Source: Rhizobium johnstonii 3841 (lineage in GTDB: Bacteria; Pseudomonadota; Alphaproteobacteria; Rhizobiales; Rhizobiaceae). Taken from it: a stretch of DNA of 64,000 bases. The notes below the pieces were generated by a model that was not told the origin of the DNA, searched no databases, and saw only the letters and a program-made list of their open reading frames with translations. The translations under genes and the position numbers were made by a program. Shown piece after piece: positions 52,673-60,852 of this stretch. The DNA is taken from assembly GCF_000009265.1 (NCBI RefSeq), contig NC_008378.1, forward strand, positions 558,001 to 622,000, written 5' to 3'. The number at the start of each line of letters is the position of its first letter. The first letter of the stretch is position 1.

Positions 52673-53771
52673 TCCCCCGGCGCCTCTCGCTGAGCCGCGT
52701 CCGTCATTTGACGGGCGTGGTTCGGTGCCGGTGCCATCCAGCCTTGCGACGTCTTGGTATTGGGTGTTCGGCCCTTCAGTTGATCGAATTGGCCAATTGC
52801 GCGGCGATCTGTTGCCACGGTTCGAATCTCTTCAAGAGCACCAAACGGGCGGGGCTTAAGGCTCAGTCGTGCCGAGTGCTGCGAGTCTTTCTCGCAACAC
52901 CTATGTGGGAACTGGTATCTCGGAAGGATTTGGCTGGATTAGAGCGTTTCAGTTACGGTATCCGTAGGACTGCGAAGCGATTTGCGCGAGCGGGACAGCT
53001 AGACAGCACGTCCGCATCTCCTAAAGCAGGACCTTGATGAACGCGGATATGATAGCCGCCAGGGCGGTGGAAAATGGATTCCATGCGATGGATTGCGGGA
53101 ATTATCGTCGCCATGACAATGCAGGCGTGATCACGATCGAGATAAAGAGGATGTCATTCCTCCTCATCGATGAGAGGCAAGGATTGCGACCGCGCCTCAT
53201 ATCGCGGTTGTTCAAAGACATATCCCTCACAAGCGGGAGCGGCCGCTTGCAGGGTCTTCTTCGTGACCGCAATCCCAATCATTGAGTCCTGACGCGATTA
53301 CCACAGCCCAGCCAATTTACGCAGGCGGCCGACCGGCGGTATCAAGTTGCCATGCCAATCAGCAAGGCAATAGCGATCCTACGGGACGGGTGGGCATTCG
53401 CACGATCCGGCCTGTATCGAAGCTCTGGAGCGAGCACTTGCCAGGACGACGTTGCAGCGGGTTGCATAGCTCGTTCGCCGCTCAGCAAACAGAGGCTGTG
53501 ATCGGCTGCAAGACTGACCCGAACACCCGCCTGCGGACGCCCGAAATCCGTTCGCTGCAAGGTACCGACGGCGGCGACGAAATAAACGATGTATCAAAAG
53601 ACCGAAATCTGCACAAATGCAGGTCCACGCACCAATGCCACTCCGGAACTGAGCATTAGCGGTCGAAATTCCGTTTCCTGCACATCTCTGCCAACGTCAT
53701 TTTATTGGGATTGTTCGCAATTGGTCGGCGCCATTCCGACCGCCGGCATCGCTCCAACTTTTGACCGTCAA
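52673..53771. other. 1.1-kb stretch with no recognisable gene
   Basis: Open frames of 110, 83 and 125 codons on the plus strand (52708-53037, 53034-53285, 53282-53659) overlap end to end but lack convincing ribosome-binding sites, have odd composition and resemble nothing I know. I see no inverted-repeat ends of an insertion sequence. It may be decayed coding sequence between two cargo modules. Confidence 0.5.
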
Positions 53772-55238
53772 TCATCCTTTTGCCGCATCCCTCCAGGCGC
53801 GCTCGAACGGCAGGCGCCAGGCGTGCGGGGCAATGAGTTGGTGGATCGACTTCGGCCCCCAGCCGCCCTGGTCGTAGAGGCGTACGGGCGGTGGGTTATC
53901 GAGGAGAGGTTGGGAAACCTCCCAGAGCCGCTCAATACCCTCGGCCGTAGTGAACAGCGTGTGGTCACCGCGCATGGCGTCGAGGATCAGACGCTCATAA
54001 GCCTCCAGAACTTCGCCAATCAGGCCGGTTTCGCTCATGGCGAATTGCAGCGAGAGCTTGTCGAGCCGGAAGCCCGGGCCAGGGCGCTTGCCATAGAAGG
54101 AAAGCGAGACCTTGGAGGAATCAGCGAGGTCGAAGGTGAGGTGGTCAGGGCCCTGTGCCCCCACGCCAGATCCCGCAGGGAACATCGATTTCGGGGGCTC
54201 GCGGAATGCGATCGAAATAATGCGCTGCCCCTCGGCCATGCGCTTGCCTGTACGCAGGTAGAAGGGCACTCCGGCCCAGCGCCAGTTGTCGATCGCGCAT
54301 TTTAGGGCGATGAAGGTGTCAGTGTCGCTTTCGGGATCGACGCCAGGCTCATTACGGTAGCCAATGTATTGGCCGCGCACCACGTCGCGCGGCTCAATCG
54401 GCAACATGGAGCGGAACACCTTGTTCTTCTCTTCCGAGATTGGCGCAGGCTCAAGCGCAGTGGGCGGCTCCATCGCCATGAAGGCGAGGATCTGGAAGAG
54501 GTGGGTCACCACCATGTCACGATAGGCGCCGGTGGTCTCGTAAAAGGCGGCGCGAGTGGAAAGGCCGAGCGTCTCCGGGACGTCGATCTGCACATGGTCG
54601 ATGAAGTTGCGGTTCCAGATTGGTTCGAACAGGCCATTGGCAAATCGGAAGGCCAGGATGTTTTGCGCCGGCTCCTTGCCGAGGAAATGGTCGATGCGGA
54701 AGATCTGCTTCTCGTCGAACACCTCGTGCAGCTTCTTGTTCAGTGCAACGGCACTAGCAAGGTCCGTACCGAAGGGCTTTTCCATGATGATACGGGAGCG
54801 TTCAGTCAGCTCAGCCTGGGCGAGGAGTTGCACGGCTAGAAGGGCGGCACTTGGTGGCACGGATAAATAATGCACGCGCCGCGTCTCGGCGCCCAGTGCT
54901 TCCTCGGCCCTGTCGACCGCTTCCTTGAGAGCATTGGCGCCTGCTGCGAGCGGGACATAGTCGAGCGATGCGGCAAACGCTTCCCATTCGGACTGCGAGA
55001 ACTTGCGAGTCAAGAACTTGTCAAGCGAGTCACGGGCGATGGTGCGGAAGGCATCCGCGTCGATATCGTCGAGCGAGACGCCGATAATGCGGCAGCCTGG
55101 GATGAAGCCCGCATTGGTGAGGTGGAACAGCCCGGTCAGTAGCTTGCGCCGTGAGAGATCGCCTGTTGCGCCGACGAGCACAACGACCTGTGGATAGCCA
55201 GGGCCAACCCGAGTTGAATTCTTGCGCAAAACACTCAT
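53772..55238 (-). CDS. zwf: Glucose-6-phosphate 1-dehydrogenase
   Basis: A 488-residue G6PDH of normal length. It has the cofactor motif VGATGDLSRRKL near residue 20, the substrate-binding segment RIDHFLGKE near 195 and IIMEKPFGTDL before it. It oxidises glucose-6-phosphate to 6-phosphogluconolactone with NADP. It stands alone, without pgl, edd or gnd, so it is probably a second copy of the chromosomal enzyme. Start 55238 (MSVLRKNS) is used; an in-frame upstream extension of 59 codons lacks family similarity. Confidence 0.93.
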   Translation of the reverse strand: MSVLRKNSTRVGPGYPQVVVLVGATGDLSRRKLLTGLFHLTNAGFIPGCRIIGVSLDDIDADAFRTIARDSLDKFLTRKFSQSEWEAFAASLDYVPLAAGANALKEAVDRAEEALGAETRRVHYLSVPPSAALLAVQLLAQAELTERSRIIMEKPFGTDLASAVALNKKLHEVFDEKQIFRIDHFLGKEPAQNILAFRFANGLFEPIWNRNFIDHVQIDVPETLGLSTRAAFYETTGAYRDMVVTHLFQILAFMAMEPPTALEPAPISEEKNKVFRSMLPIEPRDVVRGQYIGYRNEPGVDPESDTDTFIALKCAIDNWRWAGVPFYLRTGKRMAEGQRIISIAFREPPKSMFPAGSGVGAQGPDHLTFDLADSSKVSLSFYGKRPGPGFRLDKLSLQFAMSETGLIGEVLEAYERLILDAMRGDHTLFTTAEGIERLWEVSQPLLDNPPPVRLYDQGGWGPKSIHQLIAPHAWRLPFERAWRDAAKG

Positions 55239-55757
55239 CCTCAAGTCTTCCGTTGTCCCTTGGGGATGGAGGTCGACCCCAGCTCCGCGCTGCCGCGAAG
55301 CGGCTATCTTCGTGCGTGATGGCATGACGTTGAAGCTCACCCCTCTGAGGTTAAATAGAGGCATGGATTGCGTAGCGGAGCAAGGGGGCGGCGATACCGT
55401 CCCGAAGTGCCGCATCTTAGCGACTTCGGTCGCTCGTTTGTCGACTTTCTCGATACCAAGGTCTTGAGCACCTCATTTAGTTAGATGGCCCAACTCAGAG
55501 GCGCAGGGCGGTCATTGACAGCAAATTCAACGCTGCCAGCGCTCGGGGCTCCGATATCAGTTGCCTTTGAATGCCGTTTGTCAAAGATCGAGTTTTGTAG
55601 TCAGGGCAGCGTGCCATCCGAAGGTGACGCCCTCGCCAGCCAGCCATTCAAACCGTCGAACCTTGCTGCGTATTAAGGCCAACAGGATGGTCACGAGTTC
55701 GAACCTTTCAAGGCGGCCAAGCTGAAGGTGCCCAGAGGGACGAAAACGCTCCACCAT
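55239..55757. other. 519-bp gap with no convincing gene
   Basis: Only short frames without good ribosome-binding sites are present (for example 55222-55467 and 55485-55676 on the plus strand). The region separates zwf from a small Xre regulator gene on the same strand and presumably contains the zwf promoter. I see no IS ends or strong hairpins. Confidence 0.5.
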
Positions 55758-56030
55758 TCACCTGCCGGGTTCCTTTTGTTTTCTGCCTGACCGAAGAGGC
55801 TTGGGCTTGGGAGCGCGTGGATCAATTTCTGCGAATAAAGCTGAAACGTTCACCGAAAGAACCCTCGCAAACGCCTCGAGCGTTGCGACGGTGACATTTT
55901 CCATGCCTCTCTCGACCCGTCCGACATACGAGCGGTCGATCTCGGCCTCGAGAGCCAGTCTTTCCTGAGAGAGACCTTTGGCCACACGAAGTCGTCTGAG
56001 ATTCCAGCCGATGGTTTGTCGAACGTCCAT
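55758..56030 (-). CDS. Small Xre-family helix-turn-helix protein
   Basis: A 90-residue Cro/C1-type HTH protein: RLRVAKGLSQERLALEAEID then RSYVGRVERGMENVTVATLE, followed by a basic tail. Small standalone HTH proteins of this sort are common on rhizobial plasmids and may regulate a neighbouring gene or act as an antitoxin-like repressor; no toxin partner is obvious. It is divergent from the LysR gene at 56111. Confidence 0.85.
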   Translation of the reverse strand: MDVRQTIGWNLRRLRVAKGLSQERLALEAEIDRSYVGRVERGMENVTVATLEAFARVLSVNVSALFAEIDPRAPKPKPLRSGRKQKEPGR

Positions 56031-56110
56031 CCCATAACAAACGCATATTCACGGCTTGACAATCGACGGACTGATAGTCCCATATTAAAGCTGCAAAAAA
56101 GGACGCTCCC

Positions 56111-57001
56111 ATGGAACTCCGTCAGCTCTCCTACTTCGTCGCGGTGGCCGAGGAACTGCACTTCGGCCGGGCGGCCGCCAAGGTGCGCATCGCCCAGCCG
56201 GCGCTCTCCAATCATGTGCAGGCACTGGAGCGCGAACTTGGCTGCGCGCTGTTCATCCGCTCGACCCGGCGGGTGGAACTGACGCGGGCAGGGGAGATCT
56301 TCCACGAACGTTGCGTCGGGATCTTGAGCGAGGTCGATCTGAGTGCCGAGATCACCAGGGCCGTGGCCGGCAAGACGATCCGGCAGATCAGGATCGGCAC
56401 CGTCTATCCGGCGACCACCGGCGTGCTGCCGGCTTTTCTTGGAAAGATCGCCCGCAAGTATCAGGATATCCGCATCCATATATCAAGCGGCAACACTGGC
56501 GACATCATCCGCGGCCTGGAGAACGGCCAGATCAATCTCGGCTTCATCAGACCGGTGGAAAACATCGGCTCCTTGCGCTTCTCCTCGATCGCCCATGAGC
56601 GTTATCTGTTGGCGGTGGCCCGCAGCAACCGGCTGGCGGAACAGGCGGAGATTTCCATCGACGATCTGCGCGGGGAAAAGATCATCGCCTTCAATCGCAA
56701 GAACCTCTCCTACACAGAACGGTACTTCAACGAGAAGTTCGAGGAATACGATCTGACCCGCAACATCGCCTACAGTTGCGACGACACCTATTCGCTGGTG
56801 TCGCTGGTCTCGGCCGGCCTTGGCATCGGCTTTGCGCCGGAATGGACCGAGGGCCTGCCGAACCGGGCCTTCGAGCTGAAGGCGGTCAGGGGCATCGACT
56901 TCAGGATCGGGCTTGGTGTCGCCTGGAATAAAGAGGATCCAACCGCCTCGCGCGACGACATCGTCGATATCGCCCGCTCATTGGCACGGCCGGCCAGGTA
57001 A
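56111..57001 (+). CDS. LysR-family transcriptional regulator (BenM/CatM-like)
   Basis: A 296-residue LTTR. The N-terminus (MELRQLSYFVAVAEELHFGR; KVRIAQPALSNHVQALEREL) is characteristic of the CatM/BenM/CbbR-like group; the cofactor domain has LGFIRPVENIGS and LVSAGLGIGFAPEW. No enzyme gene is adjacent: upstream is a small Xre gene and downstream the ardC leader, so the target is elsewhere or has been lost. Confidence 0.92.
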   Translation: MELRQLSYFVAVAEELHFGRAAAKVRIAQPALSNHVQALERELGCALFIRSTRRVELTRAGEIFHERCVGILSEVDLSAEITRAVAGKTIRQIRIGTVYPATTGVLPAFLGKIARKYQDIRIHISSGNTGDIIRGLENGQINLGFIRPVENIGSLRFSSIAHERYLLAVARSNRLAEQAEISIDDLRGEKIIAFNRKNLSYTERYFNEKFEEYDLTRNIAYSCDDTYSLVSLVSAGLGIGFAPEWTEGLPNRAFELKAVRGIDFRIGLGVAWNKEDPTASRDDIVDIARSLARPAR

Positions 57002-57146
57002 ACGATCTGCGCTGCGGTTCAGCTGTGACGCGAGCGATGTGACGCCGCCTCGCGGATCTGCCATGTCCGCCTGCGTCTAAACCTCCCCTGCGATTGCGGG
57101 CGATCGCGTCCTGCCCCGGCTTTTGGTCCTGCCAGGCTCGCGCCGC

Positions 57147-57251
57147 CGGCAACGGCTTTGCCGTCCTCCACTGCGTTTCGGCCCTGCGGGTGCAGGCAGC
57201 ACTTGCTGCCTGGCTTTCGGACCGCCGTAGCAGGTCGCGATGGCCGCGACC
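57147..57251 (+). promoter_or_regulatory. Hairpin-rich leader upstream of ardC
   Basis: Three perfect hairpins lie in the 269-bp gap before ardC. CGGCAA/TTGCCG at 57147-57163 (loop of 5). CAGGCAGCA/TGCTGCCTG at 57193-57212 (2-base spacer). GGTCGCG/CGCGACC at 57233-57251 (loop ATGGC), ending just before the RBS ACGGAGG. The leader may fold in mRNA or, as single-stranded DNA, form a promoter like the Frpo/ssi elements of F and ColIb plasmids. Function is inferred. Confidence 0.5.
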
Positions 57252-57270
57252 TCGAAACGGAGGTTCCAAC

Positions 57271-58191
57271 ATGAGCAGGAAGCAATCCAATCAACGATCC
57301 GATATCTACAGCCGCATCACCAACACGATCATCGCCGACCTCGAACAGGGCGTGCGGCCATGGACCAAACCCTGGACGACGGGACATGCGACAGCCGAGG
57401 TCAGCCGGCCACTGCGCCACAACGGCCAACCCTATTCCGGGATCAACGTCCTGCTGCTGTGGTCGCAAGCCATCGCCCGCGGCTTTGCCTCATCACGCTG
57501 GATGACGTTCCGCCAGGCAATCGAGCTCGGCGGAGCCGTTCGCAAGGGCGAAACCGGCACGACCATTGTCTTTGCCAGTTCCTTCATCCGCACAGAGACG
57601 ACCGATACAGGCACCGAGATCGAACAGGATATTCCATTCCTCAAAGCCTACACGGTGTTCAACACCGACCAGATCGCCGGTCTCGACGGCTGCTTTGACG
57701 ACGTCGCGCCTCACCAGGATCCGCTGAGCCGCATCGGCGATGCCGGCCGCTTCTTTGCCAATACCGGCGCGCTGATCCGGCATGGAGGGACAGCTGCCTA
57801 TTACGCCGCTCAGCGTGATTACATCCAGATGCCATGCCTGGATGCCTTTAGGGACGATGCCGCCTATGTCGCCATCCTCAGCCACGAGATCACCCACTGG
57901 ACCGCTGCACCGCGACGGCTTGATCGCGATCTCAGCCGCTACGCAAAAGACCGGAGCGACCGCGCCCGCGAAGAACTGATTGCCGAACTCGGCAGCGCGT
58001 TTCTCTGCGCCGATCTTGGCATCGTCCCAGAGCTCGAACCACGCCCCGACCACGCAGGCTATCTCGATGGCTGGCTCAAGGTTCTCCACCACGACAAGCG
58101 TGCCATCTTCTCGGCGGCAGCACATGCGCAGCGCGCCGTCGACTACCTGCATTCCTTGCAGCCGGAACTCGACGAGGAGGAGGAGGCGTGA
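57271..58191 (+). CDS. ardC: ArdC-type antirestriction protein (ssDNA-binding domain plus zincin metalloprotease)
   Basis: A 306-residue protein with an N-terminal ssDNA-binding-like domain (residues about 8-130: GVRPWTKPW, YSGINVLLLW, GGAVRKGETGT) and a C-terminal zinc-metalloprotease motif H205-EITH (SHEITHW). ArdC proteins protect incoming plasmid DNA from restriction during conjugation. Start 57271 is set by the RBS ACGGAGG. It lies 2.6 kb from oriT, on the side predicted to enter the recipient first, and its mRNA would be copied from the transferred strand. Confidence 0.88.
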   Translation: MSRKQSNQRSDIYSRITNTIIADLEQGVRPWTKPWTTGHATAEVSRPLRHNGQPYSGINVLLLWSQAIARGFASSRWMTFRQAIELGGAVRKGETGTTIVFASSFIRTETTDTGTEIEQDIPFLKAYTVFNTDQIAGLDGCFDDVAPHQDPLSRIGDAGRFFANTGALIRHGGTAAYYAAQRDYIQMPCLDAFRDDAAYVAILSHEITHWTAAPRRLDRDLSRYAKDRSDRAREELIAELGSAFLCADLGIVPELEPRPDHAGYLDGWLKVLHHDKRAIFSAAAHAQRAVDYLHSLQPELDEEEEA

Positions 58192-58232
58192 GCCGTCTCT
58201 TCCTTCACTCAACTGTCTCCTGCGGATACCGA

Positions 58233-58478
58233 TCACCGCATGACCCGATAGCCTCGCGACCGCTTCTTGCGTAAAAGGGTGAGCAGGAGATCGACGGCTT
58301 TTGCCTCGCTGTCGAAGACGTGGATCTTCTGCTGCCCGCGGCTGCCGATGCGTCCCCAGCTGCGCACCAGCGATGTCCCGCCGAAGAGGTTCGGCTCGAT
58401 CGACAGCGCGTAATAACGAGCCATGTTCTTCGATGGATCGATACGTTCGATGTAGAGACGATAGGGCTCTCGTGTCAT
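58233..58478 (-). CDS. WGR-domain miniprotein
   Basis: An 81-residue protein made of a WGR domain only: LYIERIDPSKNMARYYALSI then LVRSWGRIGSRGQQKIHVF (Trp-Gly-Arg core). WGR domains bind nucleic acid ends in eukaryotic PARPs and occur as single-domain proteins on rhizobial plasmids; function in bacteria is not established. It lies between ardC and traG in the transfer leading region. Confidence 0.75.
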   Translation of the reverse strand: MTREPYRLYIERIDPSKNMARYYALSIEPNLFGGTSLVRSWGRIGSRGQQKIHVFDSEAKAVDLLLTLLRKKRSRGYRVMR

Positions 58479-58569
58479 GCCGGCAGAATCGCAAAGACCA
58501 GGCGGCGGCGTCCAACGACATTTGTGAATCGATGAGGCCCGATCGATTCACGTTGGTGATGTCGCCTCG

Positions 58570-60258
58570 TCAGATCTGTGATGCAGTGAACAATCCGGAA
58601 AATTCCGGATCGGCATAATATCGCAACTTTGTCGCAACGATCGGCCGCTGGCCGGCGATGAACAGCAGCTCGGTCTCGGCATGCATATTGCGGACTTCGT
58701 CGGGCGTCAGCAGCGGGCGGCCGACATGCTGCTCGGCAAAGGAGAGGCCGCTCTTTTCCGAATCGAGTGCACGGGCCGCCGTGTTGAACACCACGGTCTC
58801 CTGGCCAAGCAGATCGGAGACCAGACGGGCGCTGTCGTGATCATTGACCCCGAACACTTGCAGCACGCCGGCGTTGGACAGAAACGTGCCGGCGCGCTGG
58901 CGATAGGTGGCGCGCAGCTGATGAATGTCCTGGACGATTGGCCAGAGTTGCACACCGTAGCCTGCCATCAATCCCATGGCGCGTTCGATCGGCGCCAGAT
59001 GACCAAGGGCGGCAAACTCGTCGAGAAGGTAGAGAACAGGCGGCGCGGATGGATGCGGCGAGGGTGCGGTCCGCGCCATCTCGGTCAGGCTCTGGGCCAC
59101 CAGCAAACGCAGCCAACGCGAATAGGCCGCAAGCCTGTCTGGCGGCAAGACCAGAAACACGGTCGCCTTGTCTGCCTTGAGGTCACCGAACCGAAAATCC
59201 GATCGTGACAGCACCTCGGTCATGCGCGGACTGTCGAGGAAATGCGTATGTCGCTGGGCCGCCGACAGCACGCCGCTGGCTTCGCGATCCGACTTGCCGA
59301 GATGGCGGTTGGCGGCACGGGCGACCAAGCCGTTCACCGCGTCACTGTCCTGCATTGCGTCCAGCACGGCACGGAACGCTTCTGGCGCCAGCGTCAGCAA
59401 ATGCCTGAGCGTGGTCAGCGTGCGCCTGTCGTCCGACTGGCTGGCGATCACATGCAGCAGCAATCCCGCGATCAGCGCCTTGGCTTCCTCGTTCCAATGG
59501 GCGTCCCCCGAAAGACCGGGTTCGTCGAACACCAGTGCGTCGGCCAAGGTGGAGACGTCTTCGGCGACATCGACGCTGTCTTTATCAACGCCGTCCATCG
59601 GATTGAAGGCAGCCGAAGGTCCGCCGGTGACGCCGAACGGATCGAGGATATGAACCGGCCCGAACTTCTCTCGTGCCTCACCGGCGATCTTCGCATTCTC
59701 GCCTTTCGGATCGATGCAGATGATCGAGCGATCGGCTGTCAAGAGGTTCGGGATGATGGTGCCGACACCCTTGCCGCTGCGCGTCGGCGCCATGGTGAGC
59801 AGATGAGCCGGTCCGCTATAGCGAAGAAGCCGGCCGGAGTTGTTCGCACGGCCGATCAGCAATCCGCCTTCTGCCTTTGTCAGAGGCGCAATCTCTCTTC
59901 GGCCGGCAAAGCGCGCCGACCCATGCGTGTCGGCGTCGCTCGCTGTCGCGAAATGCGTGATCAGCGGCTCGGACAAAAACCGGATAAGCAGCACGACGGC
60001 AAAAAGCATGAATATCCAATCGCCGATATGCCAGATGACGTCACCTCTGCTGCTGCCAAGGATCACGCGTCTGAGGTAGTCGATCCCGAAGTAGACGGTA
60101 ACGATGACGATGACATAGCCGACCGCACCCTTCAGGAACGACCTGGCATATCGAAGCGGAAAGCTGATGAACGCGACGATGGCCCAGAGCGGATCGCGGG
60201 CCGCCATGTGCATCATGTTTGCGAAGGCAATCTTGATCTGGCTGGCATGGATCATCAT
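58570..60258 (-). CDS. traG: Type IV coupling protein TraG (VirD4 family)
   Basis: A 562-residue coupling protein with N-terminal membrane helices (residues about 20-95), Walker A APTRSGKGVGTIIPN near 157-171 and Walker B LYLLDEFAALG near 407-417. It connects the relaxase-bound DNA to the mating-pair-formation channel. Its start overlaps the stop of the small accessory gene by ATGA (60255-60258). The mpf genes (trb or virB) are not in the window. Confidence 0.92.
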   Translation of the reverse strand: MMIHASQIKIAFANMMHMAARDPLWAIVAFISFPLRYARSFLKGAVGYVIVIVTVYFGIDYLRRVILGSSRGDVIWHIGDWIFMLFAVVLLIRFLSEPLITHFATASDADTHGSARFAGRREIAPLTKAEGGLLIGRANNSGRLLRYSGPAHLLTMAPTRSGKGVGTIIPNLLTADRSIICIDPKGENAKIAGEAREKFGPVHILDPFGVTGGPSAAFNPMDGVDKDSVDVAEDVSTLADALVFDEPGLSGDAHWNEEAKALIAGLLLHVIASQSDDRRTLTTLRHLLTLAPEAFRAVLDAMQDSDAVNGLVARAANRHLGKSDREASGVLSAAQRHTHFLDSPRMTEVLSRSDFRFGDLKADKATVFLVLPPDRLAAYSRWLRLLVAQSLTEMARTAPSPHPSAPPVLYLLDEFAALGHLAPIERAMGLMAGYGVQLWPIVQDIHQLRATYRQRAGTFLSNAGVLQVFGVNDHDSARLVSDLLGQETVVFNTAARALDSEKSGLSFAEQHVGRPLLTPDEVRNMHAETELLFIAGQRPIVATKLRYYADPEFSGLFTASQI

Positions 60259-60563
60259 ACCGCACTCCCACTGCCGATATTGCCGATAGTCGGCTCATTT
60301 GCCTGCGGCTTCAGCAGATCGTCGAACAGATCCCGATCGCCATCGCGGGTGAGGAATTTTGGCAGTTCGGATCTGAGCCAGGCTGCCAGTCCTCCGCCGA
60401 TGTGAACGTCGCGGTCATTCGCAAGCCGATGCAGCACCAGGGCGCCGATCAGCACCTTGCGGCGCGTATCGATGGCGCGCTCCTGCTTGCCGAGACGGAT
60501 CTGCAATGTCTTGCGCTGCGCCTCCAGCTGGGCGAGCCGTTCGCCGATGGTTTTGCGTGCCAT
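60255..60563 (-). CDS. Small mobilisation accessory protein (MobC/TraD-like)
   Basis: A 102-residue, charged protein: MARKTIGERLAQLEAQRKTL, DTRRKVLIGALVLHRLAND and LTRDGDRDLFDDLL. This pattern resembles the small MobC/TraC/TraD oriT accessory proteins beside Ti-type relaxase genes. It may help load the relaxase at oriT. Start 60563 has AGGGAGAA upstream; an in-frame ATG at 60587 is possible. Divergent from traA with oriT between. Confidence 0.7.
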   Translation of the reverse strand: MARKTIGERLAQLEAQRKTLQIRLGKQERAIDTRRKVLIGALVLHRLANDRDVHIGGGLAAWLRSELPKFLTRDGDRDLFDDLLKPQANEPTIGNIGSGSAV

Positions 60564-60781
60564 GATGATCTTCTCCCTTGTTCCCATTGAGCCATTGGCC
60601 GCGGCAATGAACGGAGGGTGTCTCCGCTGCCGGCGTGCCTCGATCGAGGTTGTCTCGACGAGCGGCCTTTCGAAACCCGCAAATCTGCGCGTGGAAGCAA
60701 CCGGCTGAACGGCTTACGAGGTCATGGGGAGATTGCCGCGTGCTCCCACCAGTGCCCGAAGGAGCAAAGCGACGAAGGCAC

Positions 60782-60834
60782 AAGGGCGCACTTACGAGTT
60801 GCGGGGCAACTCAAAGCGCGGGCCGGCGGCCCGC
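60782..60834. other. Origin of transfer (oriT), RSF1010/Ti type
   Basis: On the minus strand the core reads GTAAGTGCGCCCTT (60795-60782), the nick region shared by RSF1010 and Ti plasmid oriTs, with the expected nick between G and C of GCG/CCC. It is flanked on its 5' side by a perfect inverted repeat GAGTTGC (60796-60802) / GCAACTC (60806-60812), as in the Q-type origin. A second perfect repeat GCGGGCC/GGCCCGC at 60818-60834 lies 19 bp before the traA start. It sits between the divergent mobC-like and traA genes, the usual position. The remainder of the 289-bp gap holds no gene. Confidence 0.85.
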
Positions 60835-60852
60835 TAACAAAGGGGACAAGCG

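Noticed and set aside
53034..53285. 83-codon frame as a small gene
   Set aside because: No convincing ribosome-binding site or family; placed within the unassigned stretch.
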